Source of the DNA: Methanobrevibacter_A sp964431035
GTDB lineage: Archaea > Methanobacteriota > Methanobacteria > Methanobacteriales > Methanobacteriaceae
Length of the DNA: 64,000 nt
Direction: 5' to 3'
Assembly (NCBI GenBank): GCA_964431035.1
Contig: CAYSIF010000004.1
Coordinates: 15,037-79,036 of the forward strand
The notes under the pieces: model-generated
Databases searched by the model: none
What the model saw: only the letters and a program-made list of their open reading frames with translations
Told to the model about the DNA's origin: nothing
Translations under genes and position numbers: made by a program
Shown: piece after piece, positions 51,268 to 60,703 of the stretch
How positions within the stretch are numbered: position 1 is the stretch's first letter
How the letters are laid out: each line of letters starts with the position of its first letter

Positions 51268-53892
51268 ATGATAAAGTTTCAAGATAAAGTATATAGTAAA
51301 AAAGAGATTTATGCAAATCTCCATCCTTGGGTTAGGCAGTGGTTTGATAGTGAGTTTGATGATTTTACGCCTGCTCAGAAGAGGGCTATTATGGATATTC
51401 ATAATGGTGATAATGTTCTTATTAGTTCTCCTACTGGTTCGGGTAAGACTTTGACTGCTTTTTTGAGTATTCTTAGTGAGCTTACTTTTCTTGCTGAACG
51501 TGATGAGTTGGAGGATAAGGTTTATTGTATTTATATTAGTCCTCTTAAGGCTTTGGATAATGATATTTGGAAGAATTTGGATGTTCCTTTAGATGGTATT
51601 GAGCGTATTGCTGGTAAGTCTTTAGGTATTCGTAAGGCTGTTAGGACTGGTGATACTAGTCAGTATGAGCGTTCTAAGATGTTGAAAAAGCCGCCTCATA
51701 TTTTGATTACTACTCCTGAGACTTTGGGTATTTTGTTGGTTGCTCCTAAGTTTCGTTTGAAGTTGAGTAATGTTAAGTATGTTATTGTTGATGAGATTCA
51801 TTCTCTTGCTGAGAATAAGCGTGGTGTTCATTTGTCTTTAAGTTTGGAGAGGTTGCAGAGTTTGGTTGGTGGTTTTACTCGTATTGGTTTGTCTGCTACT
51901 GTTTCGCCTTTGGAAGAGGTTGGTAAGTTTCTTGTAGGTTATGAGTATGGTGTTGAAAGAGATTGTAATATTGTTGATGTTAATTATATAAAAGATATGG
52001 ATATGGAGGTTTTATCTCCTGTTGATGATATTATTTTAGCTGATGAGGAAGATATTCGGATGGGTATGTATGATTTGGTTGATGAGTTGATACAAGATCA
52101 TAAGACTACTCTTATTTTTACTAATACTCGTCATGGTACTGAGAGTTTTGTTTATAATTTGAAGAAGTTGTATCCTGAGAATTATAATAGTGAGAATATT
52201 ATGGCTCATCATTCTTCATTGTCTCGTGATGTTAGGCTTAAAACTGAGGATATGTTAAAGGAAGGTAGTTTGAAGGTTGTTGTTTCTTCAACTAGTTTGG
52301 AGTTAGGTATTGATATTGGTTATATTGATTTGGTTATTCTTATTAATTCTCCTAAGAGTGTTTCTAGGGCTTTGCAGCGTATTGGTCGTAGTGGTCATGC
52401 ATTGCATGCTAAGTCTAAAGGACGTATTATTGTAACTGATCGTGATTCTTTGGTTGAGTGTTCTGTTTTGCTTAAGAATGCTAAGGAAGGTCGTATTGAT
52501 AAGTTGCGTATTCCGAATAATTGTTTGGATGTTCTTGCTCAGCAGTTGTATGGTATGAGTATTGAGAATCCTTGTGATATTGATTATACTTTTGATATTG
52601 TTCGCAAAAGTTATTGTTATAAGGATTTGAGTCGTGATGATTATGAGGATGTTTTAAGTTATCTTGCTGGTGAGTATGTTGCTCTTGAAGAGCGGTATGT
52701 TTATGCTAAGATTTGGATTGATTATGATAAAGGTATTTTTAGAAAGCGTGGGAAGATGGCTCGTGTTTTGTATAGTACGAATATTGGGACCATTCCAGAT
52801 CATAGTATGGTTAAGGTGAAGTGTGCTGGTGAGGTTGTTGGTAATATTGAAGAGGATTTTATGGAGCGTTTGAAAAAGGGTGATACTTTTGTTTTGGGTG
52901 GTCGTATTTATCGTTTTAATTATGGTCGTGGTATGACTATTAATGTGAGTCCTGCTCAAGGTCCTCCGAGTATTCCTTCTTGGTTTTCTGAGGAGTTACC
53001 TTTGTCTTTTGATTTGGCTGTTGATATTCAGCGTTTTAGATCTTTGATGGAAGGTAAGTTTGAGTATAGTAAAAGTAAAAGTGAGATTTTAGATTTTATT
53101 CATACATATCTTTATGTTGATGATTTTGCTGCTAATGCTATTTATGAGTATTTTCATGAGCAGTTTGTTTATTCAGTTATTCCTAGTAATCGTAAACTTG
53201 TAGTGGAGCATTATAAAGGTTTTGGTGGTAGGAAATTTGTTATTTTCCATAGTCTTTTTGGTCGAAAGACTAATGATGCTTTAAGTCGTGCTGTTGCTTA
53301 TATTGCTGCGACTAAGTATAAGCGCGATGTTAATATTAGTATTAGTGATAATGGTTTTTATTTAAGTAGCGATAAGAAGATTAATGGTTTAGATTCTTTT
53401 AATCAATTGACTAGTGAGAATATTGATGATATTTTGGATAAGGCTTTAGATAAGACTGAGACTCTTGCTAGTCGTTTTCGTCATTGTGCCGGTAGATCTC
53501 TTATGACTCTTAGGCATTATAAAGGTGATCAGAAGTCTGCAGGTAGGCAACATGTTCGTGGCAAGATTCTTTTAAAATTTGTCCAGGATATGGATAAGAA
53601 TTTTAGTATTTTAAAAGAAGCTAAGCGTGAGGCTACTGAGGATTATATGGATATTAAGAATGCTAAGAAATTATTGCAGTGGATTGAAAGTGGAGGTATG
53701 GAAATAGTTAGTGTTAATACTGTTATACCTACTCCTTTTGCATATAATCTTGTAAGTAGAGGATATTTGGATGTTTTAGCTCAAGGAGATAAGGCAGAAT
53801 TTAGTAAACGTATGCATAAAGCTGTGAGGGATAAGGTTAAAGAGAAAATTAAAAAGCAAGATTATTTTGATGATGAGTTTTTCTTTGAATAA
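51268..53892 (+). CDS. lhr: Lhr-like superfamily 2 helicase
   Basis: About 874 residues, the length of the archaeal Lhr-core. Motif I is SSPTGSGKT at about 53-61, DEIH at about 175-178 (motif II), LSATV follows (motif III) and GRSGH (motif VI) comes later. The C-terminal half carries the Lhr-type winged-helix/OB-like cassette (about 440-880) with a HxxxE-containing FPSIPSWFSEE segment. It unwinds or remodels nucleic acids at stalled forks or RNA-DNA hybrids. Start chosen at the ATG at 51268 because the protein then begins at MIKFQDK; an upstream ATG five codons earlier lacks a site. Confidence 0.93.
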   Translation: MIKFQDKVYSKKEIYANLHPWVRQWFDSEFDDFTPAQKRAIMDIHNGDNVLISSPTGSGKTLTAFLSILSELTFLAERDELEDKVYCIYISPLKALDNDIWKNLDVPLDGIERIAGKSLGIRKAVRTGDTSQYERSKMLKKPPHILITTPETLGILLVAPKFRLKLSNVKYVIVDEIHSLAENKRGVHLSLSLERLQSLVGGFTRIGLSATVSPLEEVGKFLVGYEYGVERDCNIVDVNYIKDMDMEVLSPVDDIILADEEDIRMGMYDLVDELIQDHKTTLIFTNTRHGTESFVYNLKKLYPENYNSENIMAHHSSLSRDVRLKTEDMLKEGSLKVVVSSTSLELGIDIGYIDLVILINSPKSVSRALQRIGRSGHALHAKSKGRIIVTDRDSLVECSVLLKNAKEGRIDKLRIPNNCLDVLAQQLYGMSIENPCDIDYTFDIVRKSYCYKDLSRDDYEDVLSYLAGEYVALEERYVYAKIWIDYDKGIFRKRGKMARVLYSTNIGTIPDHSMVKVKCAGEVVGNIEEDFMERLKKGDTFVLGGRIYRFNYGRGMTINVSPAQGPPSIPSWFSEELPLSFDLAVDIQRFRSLMEGKFEYSKSKSEILDFIHTYLYVDDFAANAIYEYFHEQFVYSVIPSNRKLVVEHYKGFGGRKFVIFHSLFGRKTNDALSRAVAYIAATKYKRDVNISISDNGFYLSSDKKINGLDSFNQLTSENIDDILDKALDKTETLASRFRHCAGRSLMTLRHYKGDQKSAGRQHVRGKILLKFVQDMDKNFSILKEAKREATEDYMDIKNAKKLLQWIESGGMEIVSVNTVIPTPFAYNLVSRGYLDVLAQGDKAEFSKRMHKAVRDKVKEKIKKQDYFDDEFFFE

Positions 53893-53968
53893 AATTTTTA
53901 ATATTAAAATTATAAAAGTATATAATATTATTTTAGTAAATTAAAATTAATAGGAGAGGTTTTTTTAT

Positions 53969-54358
53969 ATGGTTAATTGGACTGCAGCTGCAATTGGATT
54001 TATTTTAACTGTTCTTGTTGAAAGTTATATGGGATTTACAGGAACTGTTGAAATTATAGGTTTAATTGTTGTTGGTTTTATTGTAGGGCTTTTGACTCGT
54101 GAGGATTTATGGAATGGTATGTATAGTGCCATAATAGCTGGAGCCGCAGGTGTTGTGATTACTGCAATAATATTTATGATAATGATTAATACTAATATTG
54201 CATTTTTAACTGCTATTTTTGGAGGAATTGTTGGATTTTCAGTTTCTGGTTTGAATGTTGTTCCAGAAGTTCTTATTAAAATGATTTATTGTATGATTAT
54301 TATGGGAATTGCTGGTGGAGTTGGAGGATATATTAGTCGTAGAAAACATGTTAATTGA
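53969..54358 (+). CDS. Small membrane protein, DUF5518-like (copy 1)
   Basis: 129 residues with four membrane helices at about 5-22, 27-43, 53-73 and 80-118. Glycine-rich loops include GFIVGLLTREDLWNG, matching the style of small membrane proteins widespread in Methanobacteria that I recall as DUF5518. A GGAGAGG ribosome-binding site is upstream. Copy 2 starts 5 bp after its stop, so this is a tandem, divergent duplicate. Function unknown. Confidence 0.68.
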   Translation: MVNWTAAAIGFILTVLVESYMGFTGTVEIIGLIVVGFIVGLLTREDLWNGMYSAIIAGAAGVVITAIIFMIMINTNIAFLTAIFGGIVGFSVSGLNVVPEVLIKMIYCMIIMGIAGGVGGYISRRKHVN

Positions 54359-54363
54359 TTTTT

Positions 54364-54795
54364 ATGAATTTAGATAATTTTAAAGATTGGTTTTATAATT
54401 ATAAGTGGATGGAGTTTGTATTAGCTTGTGTGTTTACTGTTGTTGTTGGTACTATTGCTTATAATTATAAACTTGATTTGTTAGGTCCTTTTGCTGCTAT
54501 TGGTTTGATTGTTATTGGATATATTAGTAAGGATAAAATTGTTGGTGCGGTAATGGGAGGGATTGGTGCTCTTCCTATTGCAATTGCTATTCATTTAAAA
54601 ATTTTAGGGCCGATAAATTTTGATGGTGAAAATTACTTCCTTTTTATTTTATTAATTTATGTTTTTGTTTTTATTATGGGTTTAATTGTTGGTTTGATTG
54701 GAAGTATTGTTTATACTAGTAGACAGAAGTCTATTGAAAATGTGAAATTTGTTGGTAAAAATTCTACTAAAAAGAGAAAAAATAAGAAAAAATAA
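54364..54795 (+). CDS. Small membrane protein, DUF5518-like (copy 2)
   Basis: 144 residues with four membrane helices. The YISKDKIVGAVMGGIGALPIAIAIH block (about 53-77) parallels copy 1's VGLLTREDLWNGMYSAIIAGAAG. It adds a Lys-rich C-terminal tail (KNSTKKRKNKKK) that would lie in the cytoplasm. Start chosen at the ATG at 54364 because an upstream TTG lies in the preceding stop. It converges on purP, with only 14 bp between. Confidence 0.68.
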   Translation: MNLDNFKDWFYNYKWMEFVLACVFTVVVGTIAYNYKLDLLGPFAAIGLIVIGYISKDKIVGAVMGGIGALPIAIAIHLKILGPINFDGENYFLFILLIYVFVFIMGLIVGLIGSIVYTSRQKSIENVKFVGKNSTKKRKNKKK

Positions 54796-54809
54796 TAATC
54801 TAGATTTTT

Positions 54810-55901
54810 TTATGTTAATATTTTATCTAGATTATCTGTTTCTATTGCGTTTTTGATTTCGAGGGAGATTCTTCTTCCCATACTCATTCCTTCACCATAT
54901 TTTAGGTGGCTGTATGGTGATCCGTTCATGAATGTGTTGGTTCCTCCATCTGTTCTTGCACTTGTTTCGAATACTATTACTTCTAGGTTGTCGTTTACTA
55001 GTGTTTGTAGACAGAATGGTCCGTTACATCCTGGTTTTACTAGTTGTTTTGCACTTTCTACAAATTTGTCTCCTAAGTCAAATACTTGTGTTAATAGAGA
55101 TTCTCTTATTACTACTGGATGGTTTCCTGTTACTACATAACTTGGGGATTTATCTATGTCTAGTTGATCTTTTGCTGGCATTCTGACAAAGCCGTCTATA
55201 CTTGATTCGTATCTTGTGTCCATTCCGAGTACTTCTACTTCATCGTTTAGTGCTGAGTAGAAGTAGTGTATGCAGTAGTTACATCCTGCTACGTATTCTT
55301 CTATGTGTGCTTGTTCTACGTCTTCGTCTTCTATCCATCCTCTGTTTTTCATTGCTTCTATTTTTTTGTTGAATTCTTCTGGTGATCCTGCTACGAAGTA
55401 TCCTCTTCCTCCTCTTGCTCCTGGGAATTTTACCATTACTTCTCTGTCGATTTTTTCTGGTGAGTCGTATTTTTGTGGTATTCTTATGTTTCCTTTTACG
55501 AGTATTTCTCTTTCAAGATCTCTTTCTGCTTCCCATCTGAGCATGTCTCTGTTACCGAACATTGGTACGTTGAATTTGTCTTCAACATTGTCGAGTCCTG
55601 CGTATGCTACAAAAGATCCATGTGGTATTACTATTGCATTGAGTTCTTTTAGTTGTTGTTGTACTTCTTCGTTTACAATGTCTTTGAATTTATCTACCAT
55701 TATGTATTCGTCTGCTACGTCAAATCTTTTGTATGGTATTTCTCTTCCTTTTTCACAGACTATTGCTGTTTTAAATCCTTCTTTTTTCGCACCTTCAAGT
55801 ATATGTAGGCTTGTGTGACTTCCAAGAGTTGCAATAGTTATGTTTTCTTTGTCATATCCATTTACTATGTCTAAGATATCTTCTTTTTTTATTTTACCCA
55901 T
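54810..55901 (-). CDS. purP: FAICAR synthetase PurP
   Basis: 363 residues, ATP-grasp enzyme that makes FAICAR from AICAR, formate and ATP, the archaeal step near the end of purine synthesis. Characteristic are the N-terminal TLGSHTSLHIL (about 25-35), PHGSFVAYAGLD (about 94-105), MVKFPGARGGRGYFV (about 165-179) and the C-terminal FETSARTDGGTNTFMNGSPYSHL block. Length and the C-terminal Arg-Asp-Gly region fit the Methanocaldococcus PurP. Together with prs it feeds purine synthesis. Confidence 0.93.
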   Translation of the reverse strand: MGKIKKEDILDIVNGYDKENITIATLGSHTSLHILEGAKKEGFKTAIVCEKGREIPYKRFDVADEYIMVDKFKDIVNEEVQQQLKELNAIVIPHGSFVAYAGLDNVEDKFNVPMFGNRDMLRWEAERDLEREILVKGNIRIPQKYDSPEKIDREVMVKFPGARGGRGYFVAGSPEEFNKKIEAMKNRGWIEDEDVEQAHIEEYVAGCNYCIHYFYSALNDEVEVLGMDTRYESSIDGFVRMPAKDQLDIDKSPSYVVTGNHPVVIRESLLTQVFDLGDKFVESAKQLVKPGCNGPFCLQTLVNDNLEVIVFETSARTDGGTNTFMNGSPYSHLKYGEGMSMGRRISLEIKNAIETDNLDKILT

Positions 55902-56288
55902 TTTTTAAAATCTCCATTGTATTTTTATCTGAAAAATATTTTTTTGTAAATTAGAGATAAAAATTAAAAACCATAAAAAACTATTTTTTTATAAATTTAA
56001 AAATTTTTTTTATAATACAAATATAATATCTGAAAATATACAATTATAAAATTAACTTAATTATGCTATGACCACCTATAATCTAAAATCAAAATCTAAA
56101 GGACACCTTTAAAAAAATAGTTAATTTAGTGAAAATTTTCGTAAAAACAATAATATTTATATTATAAAATAGGCAAATATTAAAAATAGCTTAAATACTA
56201 GCTAAATTAGTTAACTTAATTAACTATTATTTGAAAAATTCTTTTTTTTAAATTAAATTAATATTAAAAAAAAGGTCGTGAAACATAA
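55902..56288. promoter_or_regulatory. Divergent 387-bp gap with a TATA element and an inverted repeat
   Basis: No gene. For the kinase gene, TTTATATTATAAAAT at about 56156-56170 is a good TATA element. An inverted repeat TAGTTAA-CTTAA-TTAACTA (56208-56226, 7-bp arms) lies in the predicted leader, about 60 bp before the TTG start. It could be an operator for the downstream two-component locus. The purP side holds only A/T runs. Confidence 0.4.
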
Positions 56289-57446
56289 TTGCTTGATGAA
56301 ATAGAATTAATTAAAAAAGTAGAATTACTAGCAAAAATGGGATTATCCTATCAAACATCATTTGATAAAATCTATGCCCACAATACAGACACTGCAGTAA
56401 TTTGCCTATCCAGAGACAACAGAGAATTCCAATTCCAACAAGGTTTCTTTAACTTCTTTGGAGTAGGAGATCAAATAAACGAAGAAAATTTCGATTACAG
56501 ATACATAAAAAAATTAATATTTGACAAGGTTCTAAACTTCGAAGAAGCATACCAAATATATGCAGATAGTTTACTGGAATTAGAACAAGGAAACATACAA
56601 CACATCTCCATGGAAAATATTTACTATAATAAAGATTCCTTACTCAGATGTATAGACTGTTCCTTCTTCAATGTAACATTTAAAGGCGAACCTTACATGT
56701 TAGTTATTGTAAGTGACAATACAAACCACATTGAAGATAAACTAGTTCTAAACGAAATGAGCTCAGATAAAGATGTACTATTAAAAGAAGTGCACCACAG
56801 AGTAAAAAACAATCTCCAAATATTAGCAAGTCTAATAAGATTACAAGAAAGATTTGGAATCGACTACAAAGAAATAGTTAACTCAATGCAACTCTCCATA
56901 TCTTCCATGGCATTAATACATGAAAAAATGTATTCTGACAAACACTTTGGAGACATATTAGCATCCAGTTTCTTTGAATCCTTTAAAAAGAATGTAACCG
57001 ATTTATATGGAAGTACAGGAATAGAATTCACATTTGATATGGAAGATGAATTATACTTATCTGGAAATACAATCACACCATTATTATTAATAGCAAATGA
57101 ATTAATAATAAATTCCATAAAATATGCATTCCCTGATGACTTTGAAGGTGAAAAAAAAATATATGCCCAACTTAAAACAGAACCAAGAGATGGTGACAAC
57201 ATAGGAGTCCTTGTATACCACGATACAGGAGTAGGTTTAAGTAAAGACGAACAGAAAAATCGTGGAAGCTTAGGAACCATGCTACTTGAATCATTAATAA
57301 GCCAAATTGATGGGAAATATGAAACAATTGGTGATGGAGGATTCAGCTTTAAAGTAGAATTCCCAATAGAAAATTTCATCGTACACAGAGAAGAAAACAA
57401 AGAATTAAAAGATATTGTTACAGAAAGCATAAACAAAAACAAATAA
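56289..57446 (+). CDS. Sensor histidine kinase (PAS-like / HisKA_2 / HATPase)
   Basis: 385 residues, soluble, no membrane helix. A PAS-like N-terminus (about 30-150) lies ahead of a HisKA_2 dimerisation domain with the phospho-acceptor His169 in EVHHRVKNNLQ. The HATPase domain has LIANELIINSIKYAF (N box, about 277-291), YHDTGVGLS (G1) and GSLGTMLLESL (G2). It should phosphorylate the response regulator encoded 15 bp downstream. The signal is unknown: a cytosolic PAS domain suggests a redox, light or small-molecule cue. The start is TTG. Confidence 0.88.
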   Translation: MLDEIELIKKVELLAKMGLSYQTSFDKIYAHNTDTAVICLSRDNREFQFQQGFFNFFGVGDQINEENFDYRYIKKLIFDKVLNFEEAYQIYADSLLELEQGNIQHISMENIYYNKDSLLRCIDCSFFNVTFKGEPYMLVIVSDNTNHIEDKLVLNEMSSDKDVLLKEVHHRVKNNLQILASLIRLQERFGIDYKEIVNSMQLSISSMALIHEKMYSDKHFGDILASSFFESFKKNVTDLYGSTGIEFTFDMEDELYLSGNTITPLLLIANELIINSIKYAFPDDFEGEKKIYAQLKTEPRDGDNIGVLVYHDTGVGLSKDEQKNRGSLGTMLLESLISQIDGKYETIGDGGFSFKVEFPIENFIVHREENKELKDIVTESINKNK

Positions 57447-57461
57447 AAGGAGTTAAAAATT

Positions 57462-57881
57462 ATGGCAAACACAATATTAATAGTTGAGGATGAAGCTATT
57501 ACTGCATTAGATTTAAAATTCACATTAGAAGAATTAGGATACGATGTAGTGGACACTGTTGATAATGGGCAAGATGCAATAGATACTGCAGCAGAATTAT
57601 GTCCTGATTTAACAATAATGGATATAAACTTAAAAGGACAAATGAATGGAATAGAAGCTGCGAAAAAAATATTAGAATTAAACTTAGCAGTAATATACTT
57701 AACAGCAAACTCTGATGAAGCAACATTCCAAGAAGCATTACAACACTCATCAGCATCTGCATTCATATCCAAACCATTTAATAAAGATGCAATAAAACAT
57801 AACATCGATATTGCAATTACAAGATCCAAAATCGAAGCAGAGAAAATTGATTTAGCTCACGGATTTGTAAAAGACCAATAA
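57462..57881 (+). CDS. Stand-alone response regulator (receiver domain only)
   Basis: 139 residues. The receiver fold is intact with the acidic pocket Glu9-Asp10-Glu11, phospho-acceptor Asp54 (TIMDINL), Thr81 and Lys104 (ISKPF). There is no DNA-binding or effector domain, so it must act by binding a partner. The natural candidate is the adjacent glycosyltransferase (58074), whose receiver-like domain has lost these residues. A ribosome-binding AAAGGAG precedes the ATG. Confidence 0.93.
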   Translation: MANTILIVEDEAITALDLKFTLEELGYDVVDTVDNGQDAIDTAAELCPDLTIMDINLKGQMNGIEAAKKILELNLAVIYLTANSDEATFQEALQHSSASAFISKPFNKDAIKHNIDIAITRSKIEAEKIDLAHGFVKDQ

Positions 57882-57922
57882 AAATAAAATTAGAATATTC
57901 TAATTTCACAAGCAAAAATAAA

Positions 57923-57958
57923 CACACCGCCTTTTTTCACCAACACACCCACACCCCC
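57923..57958. other. C-rich patch between response regulator and glycosyltransferase genes
   Basis: A short run with CACACC, CACCAACACACCC and ACACCCCC in otherwise A/T-rich DNA. The minus strand reads GGGGG, GGG, GG, GG and so could form a G-rich structure. It may be part of the end of the upstream message; no function is known. Confidence 0.35.
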
Positions 57959-58073
57959 AAATAATCTAAAGTAAAAAGAATATATTATCAAATTTTTTTA
58001 TAAAAAAAGTTAATACAAACAACTACCAAAATATAATATTAATATAAAAAAAGATAAAGGAGGTGCAATAAAG

Positions 58074-60044
58074 TTGGCAGAAGACACCAACCAAATGGTA
58101 TTAGAACTCAATACTGAAAAAGAAAATAGCGAAGAAAACAAAACTACTGAAGAAAAAAATATTGAAGCAGAAACCAAAGAGGAAGAAGAAAACACTGAAA
58201 ATTCTAACACTGAAGAAGAACCTGTAGATGAAAACACTGGAATAATTGACGAATTAGCTAAAAAAGAATTTTCATCACTAGATTCATCAAAATACCAGGA
58301 AAACACAAACACCGCTTCAGATGATGTTGGAATATGTATATTAAGTAAAAATCCAGAAATAATAGAAACCATTACTGAAACAATAGAAACTGCAAACCAC
58401 AAATTATTAGAAGTATCCAGTGATGGAGAAGAATTCCTTAAAAAAATAGATGAATTAAACCCACAACTTATTTTCATAGGATTAGAACTAGATGGGAAAC
58501 TAGATGGTGTTAAAACTGGAGAAAAAATATCTGAAAGAAACATACCATTAGTCTACATATTCAAAGATTCTGCAGATATTGAATCTAACAAATTCCTAAT
58601 AACAAACTACGGTTTTATATTTGAATTTTTCAAACCTGAAGAAATTAAATTCACAATGGAAATAGCATTAAAAAAACATAAAACCGACATAACACATGTA
58701 AGTAAAGTAGAAACACGATTCCAGGAAAAAAATATTGAATTAGGAATAGAAAAATTATACTCAACATTACTCTTAATATTATCTATCTTCTTAATAGTTG
58801 CAGGATTAATATCAAGAAATGTAACATTTATGCAATGGATAGTGTTCATACCTGCAGTATTAATGCTAACACTAGGAATAGTTAGTTTATTTAAACAAAG
58901 AGAAGTTATACCTTATGAAGAACCTCCATTCGTATCAGCAATAATCCCCGCACACAATGAGGAGTACACAATAGAAACTACCGTTAGAAGCATTGGAGCA
59001 ATGGAATACAATGACAACGAAGGTAACAGAAACTACGAAATAATCGTAGTAAACGATGGATCCACAGACCGTACTGGAGAAATATTAGCAGGTTTAAAAG
59101 GCGAAATAGAAAACTTAAGAATCATAACTAGAAAACCCCCAAAATCAGGGAAGGGAAAAGGTTTTGTTCTAAACGATGCACTAGTATTAGCCCATGGAGA
59201 AATTGTAGGAGTATTTGATGCAGATACACAAGTAAAACAAGATTACCTGCAAACATTAATACCCTACCTCAATCACAAAAAAGTTGTTGGAGTGCAAAGT
59301 AGAGTAAAAATGTATAACAAAGACCATAACTTCCTAACAAACATGCAGGAAGTTGAATTCTCAGGTTTTGCAAATGTATTAAGAGCAAAAGACACAATAG
59401 GATTTAATGGATTCTTAGGTGGAAATGGACAATTCGTTAAAAAAGAAGCAATACAAAGTGCTGGAAAATGGGATGGATTTGCAGTAACTGAAGATTTAAA
59501 CTTAAGTATAAAAATATTATTAAATGGCCAAGGAATAAGATTCTGTCCAGAAGTTGCAGTTTACCAAGAAGCAGTAACTGAATGGAGACCATTCATGAGA
59601 CAAAGAGTCCGATGGGCAATAGGTAACTTTGAAACACTTTTCGTTTATGCACCAAAAATAATAATGGGAGATATTGACATTGTAGAAAAAATAGGTATAC
59701 TCTCACATGTCTCATTATATGCATTTAACTTATTCATATTCATAGGATTCATAATATTTATTGTTAATGTTCTTGCATGGTTTGTATTTGGAGTACCAAC
59801 AGTAATACGTATGGAAGCACCAATAGAAATAGGAATAGTATCTGCAACAGCATTCTTCCCAGGTACTGCAATATCACTATTTAGAGATGATAAAAGATAC
59901 TTGCAATTCCTTAAAGATTTAATATACTACTGGTTATACTGTTTCCACTTAATCCCATTATTCTTTAAAACATTAGCAAATATGATAAGTAGAAAAGAAA
60001 GAACATGGGCAAAAACCACACACAAAGGAGCCACAGACGACTAA
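58074..60044 (+). CDS. Glycosyltransferase family 2 fused to a degenerate receiver domain
   Basis: 656 residues. Residues 1-80 are an acidic, Glu-rich tail. Residues of about 85-205 look like a receiver domain, but the acceptor position is Gly136 (FIGLEL) where Asp would be, and the acidic pocket is SerLysAsn; only Lys187 (FFKPE) resembles the conserved Lys. Helices at about 229-245 and 252-272 follow, then a processive GT2 domain with FDADTQ (D382, D384), TEDLNL (472-474) and QRVRW (510-514). Three to four C-terminal helices end it. This is the layout of membrane polysaccharide synthases. Start: TTG with a strong AAAGGAGG site. Confidence 0.85.
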   Translation: MAEDTNQMVLELNTEKENSEENKTTEEKNIEAETKEEEENTENSNTEEEPVDENTGIIDELAKKEFSSLDSSKYQENTNTASDDVGICILSKNPEIIETITETIETANHKLLEVSSDGEEFLKKIDELNPQLIFIGLELDGKLDGVKTGEKISERNIPLVYIFKDSADIESNKFLITNYGFIFEFFKPEEIKFTMEIALKKHKTDITHVSKVETRFQEKNIELGIEKLYSTLLLILSIFLIVAGLISRNVTFMQWIVFIPAVLMLTLGIVSLFKQREVIPYEEPPFVSAIIPAHNEEYTIETTVRSIGAMEYNDNEGNRNYEIIVVNDGSTDRTGEILAGLKGEIENLRIITRKPPKSGKGKGFVLNDALVLAHGEIVGVFDADTQVKQDYLQTLIPYLNHKKVVGVQSRVKMYNKDHNFLTNMQEVEFSGFANVLRAKDTIGFNGFLGGNGQFVKKEAIQSAGKWDGFAVTEDLNLSIKILLNGQGIRFCPEVAVYQEAVTEWRPFMRQRVRWAIGNFETLFVYAPKIIMGDIDIVEKIGILSHVSLYAFNLFIFIGFIIFIVNVLAWFVFGVPTVIRMEAPIEIGIVSATAFFPGTAISLFRDDKRYLQFLKDLIYYWLYCFHLIPLFFKTLANMISRKERTWAKTTHKGATDD

Positions 60045-60066
60045 AAAAATAAGAGTGTGAATTTTT

Positions 60067-60672
60067 ATGAGAAATAAAGATAAAATATTAAGCACAATAA
60101 TTATTATATTATTCATATTTGTTATTGCAAATCTTGGAGCAATTAATAACTTTTTAGCAGCAGTAACAGATAAAGATATTGAATTTGGACATACACATAT
60201 TATTATTCCAGAAGCATGGAATACTACTGATGAAATGGGAATAACAGAAGTGAAATCAAATAAATCATTTACTAATGGTTATGTAATTTGGGAGATTTGG
60301 GAAGATTGGCCTGAAGATCATATAACGCAGGTATCAAGGAATCTGTTAATTGAAGCGGAAAATGAAAATTATGTTGTTTTAAACTCAAGTACTGTTATGT
60401 TAGGTGGAGTTAATGTATCAAGAGAATATTTCTCTAATCCTACTCGTGATACTAATACTACTTATGACCATATTGGTGTGACTTATATTTTCCCTAAAGA
60501 GAATACTAATTATTCTGTTCAGATACATTATTTCACAGAAACTGATTATAATAATCCTAATTATACTCATGAATTAGATGATCGTATGGAGGATTTTATG
60601 GTTAATATTCATAATACTCATTATTTAGGTATTGTTACAGAATTATATAATTGGCTTTTCCCGAATAATTAA
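60067..60672 (+). CDS. Membrane-anchored extracytoplasmic protein
   Basis: 201 residues: a Lys-rich start, one membrane helix (about 8-33), then an outside domain with Asn-x-Thr/Ser sequons and alternating Trp/Tyr strands (IWEIWEDWP near 72-80). It resembles the outer domain of the zinc-ribbon protein at 48390 in size and style. It starts 22 bp after the glycosyltransferase, so it is likely co-transcribed and may be an accessory to secreted glycan. No family is recognised. Confidence 0.7.
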   Translation: MRNKDKILSTIIIILFIFVIANLGAINNFLAAVTDKDIEFGHTHIIIPEAWNTTDEMGITEVKSNKSFTNGYVIWEIWEDWPEDHITQVSRNLLIEAENENYVVLNSSTVMLGGVNVSREYFSNPTRDTNTTYDHIGVTYIFPKENTNYSVQIHYFTETDYNNPNYTHELDDRMEDFMVNIHNTHYLGIVTELYNWLFPNN

Positions 60673-60703
60673 TTTAAAATTTTTTTTATGGAGTCTTATT
60701 TTT

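Noticed and set aside
56864..57829. 321-residue open frame on the minus strand opposite the kinase and regulator genes
   Set aside because: Both opposing genes have complete motifs and good ribosome-binding sites. The minus frame starts inside them and has Ser/Ile-rich random-looking composition.
58010..58543. 177-residue open frame on the minus strand opposite the glycosyltransferase start
   Set aside because: The plus-strand protein has a strong ribosome-binding site and a coherent receiver-like fold; the minus frame is Ser/Phe-rich noise opposite a Glu-rich region.
60632..60703. Upstream extension of the YfcE-like phosphodiesterase
   Set aside because: It would overlap the anchored-protein gene, and LISDTH should be near the N-terminus.
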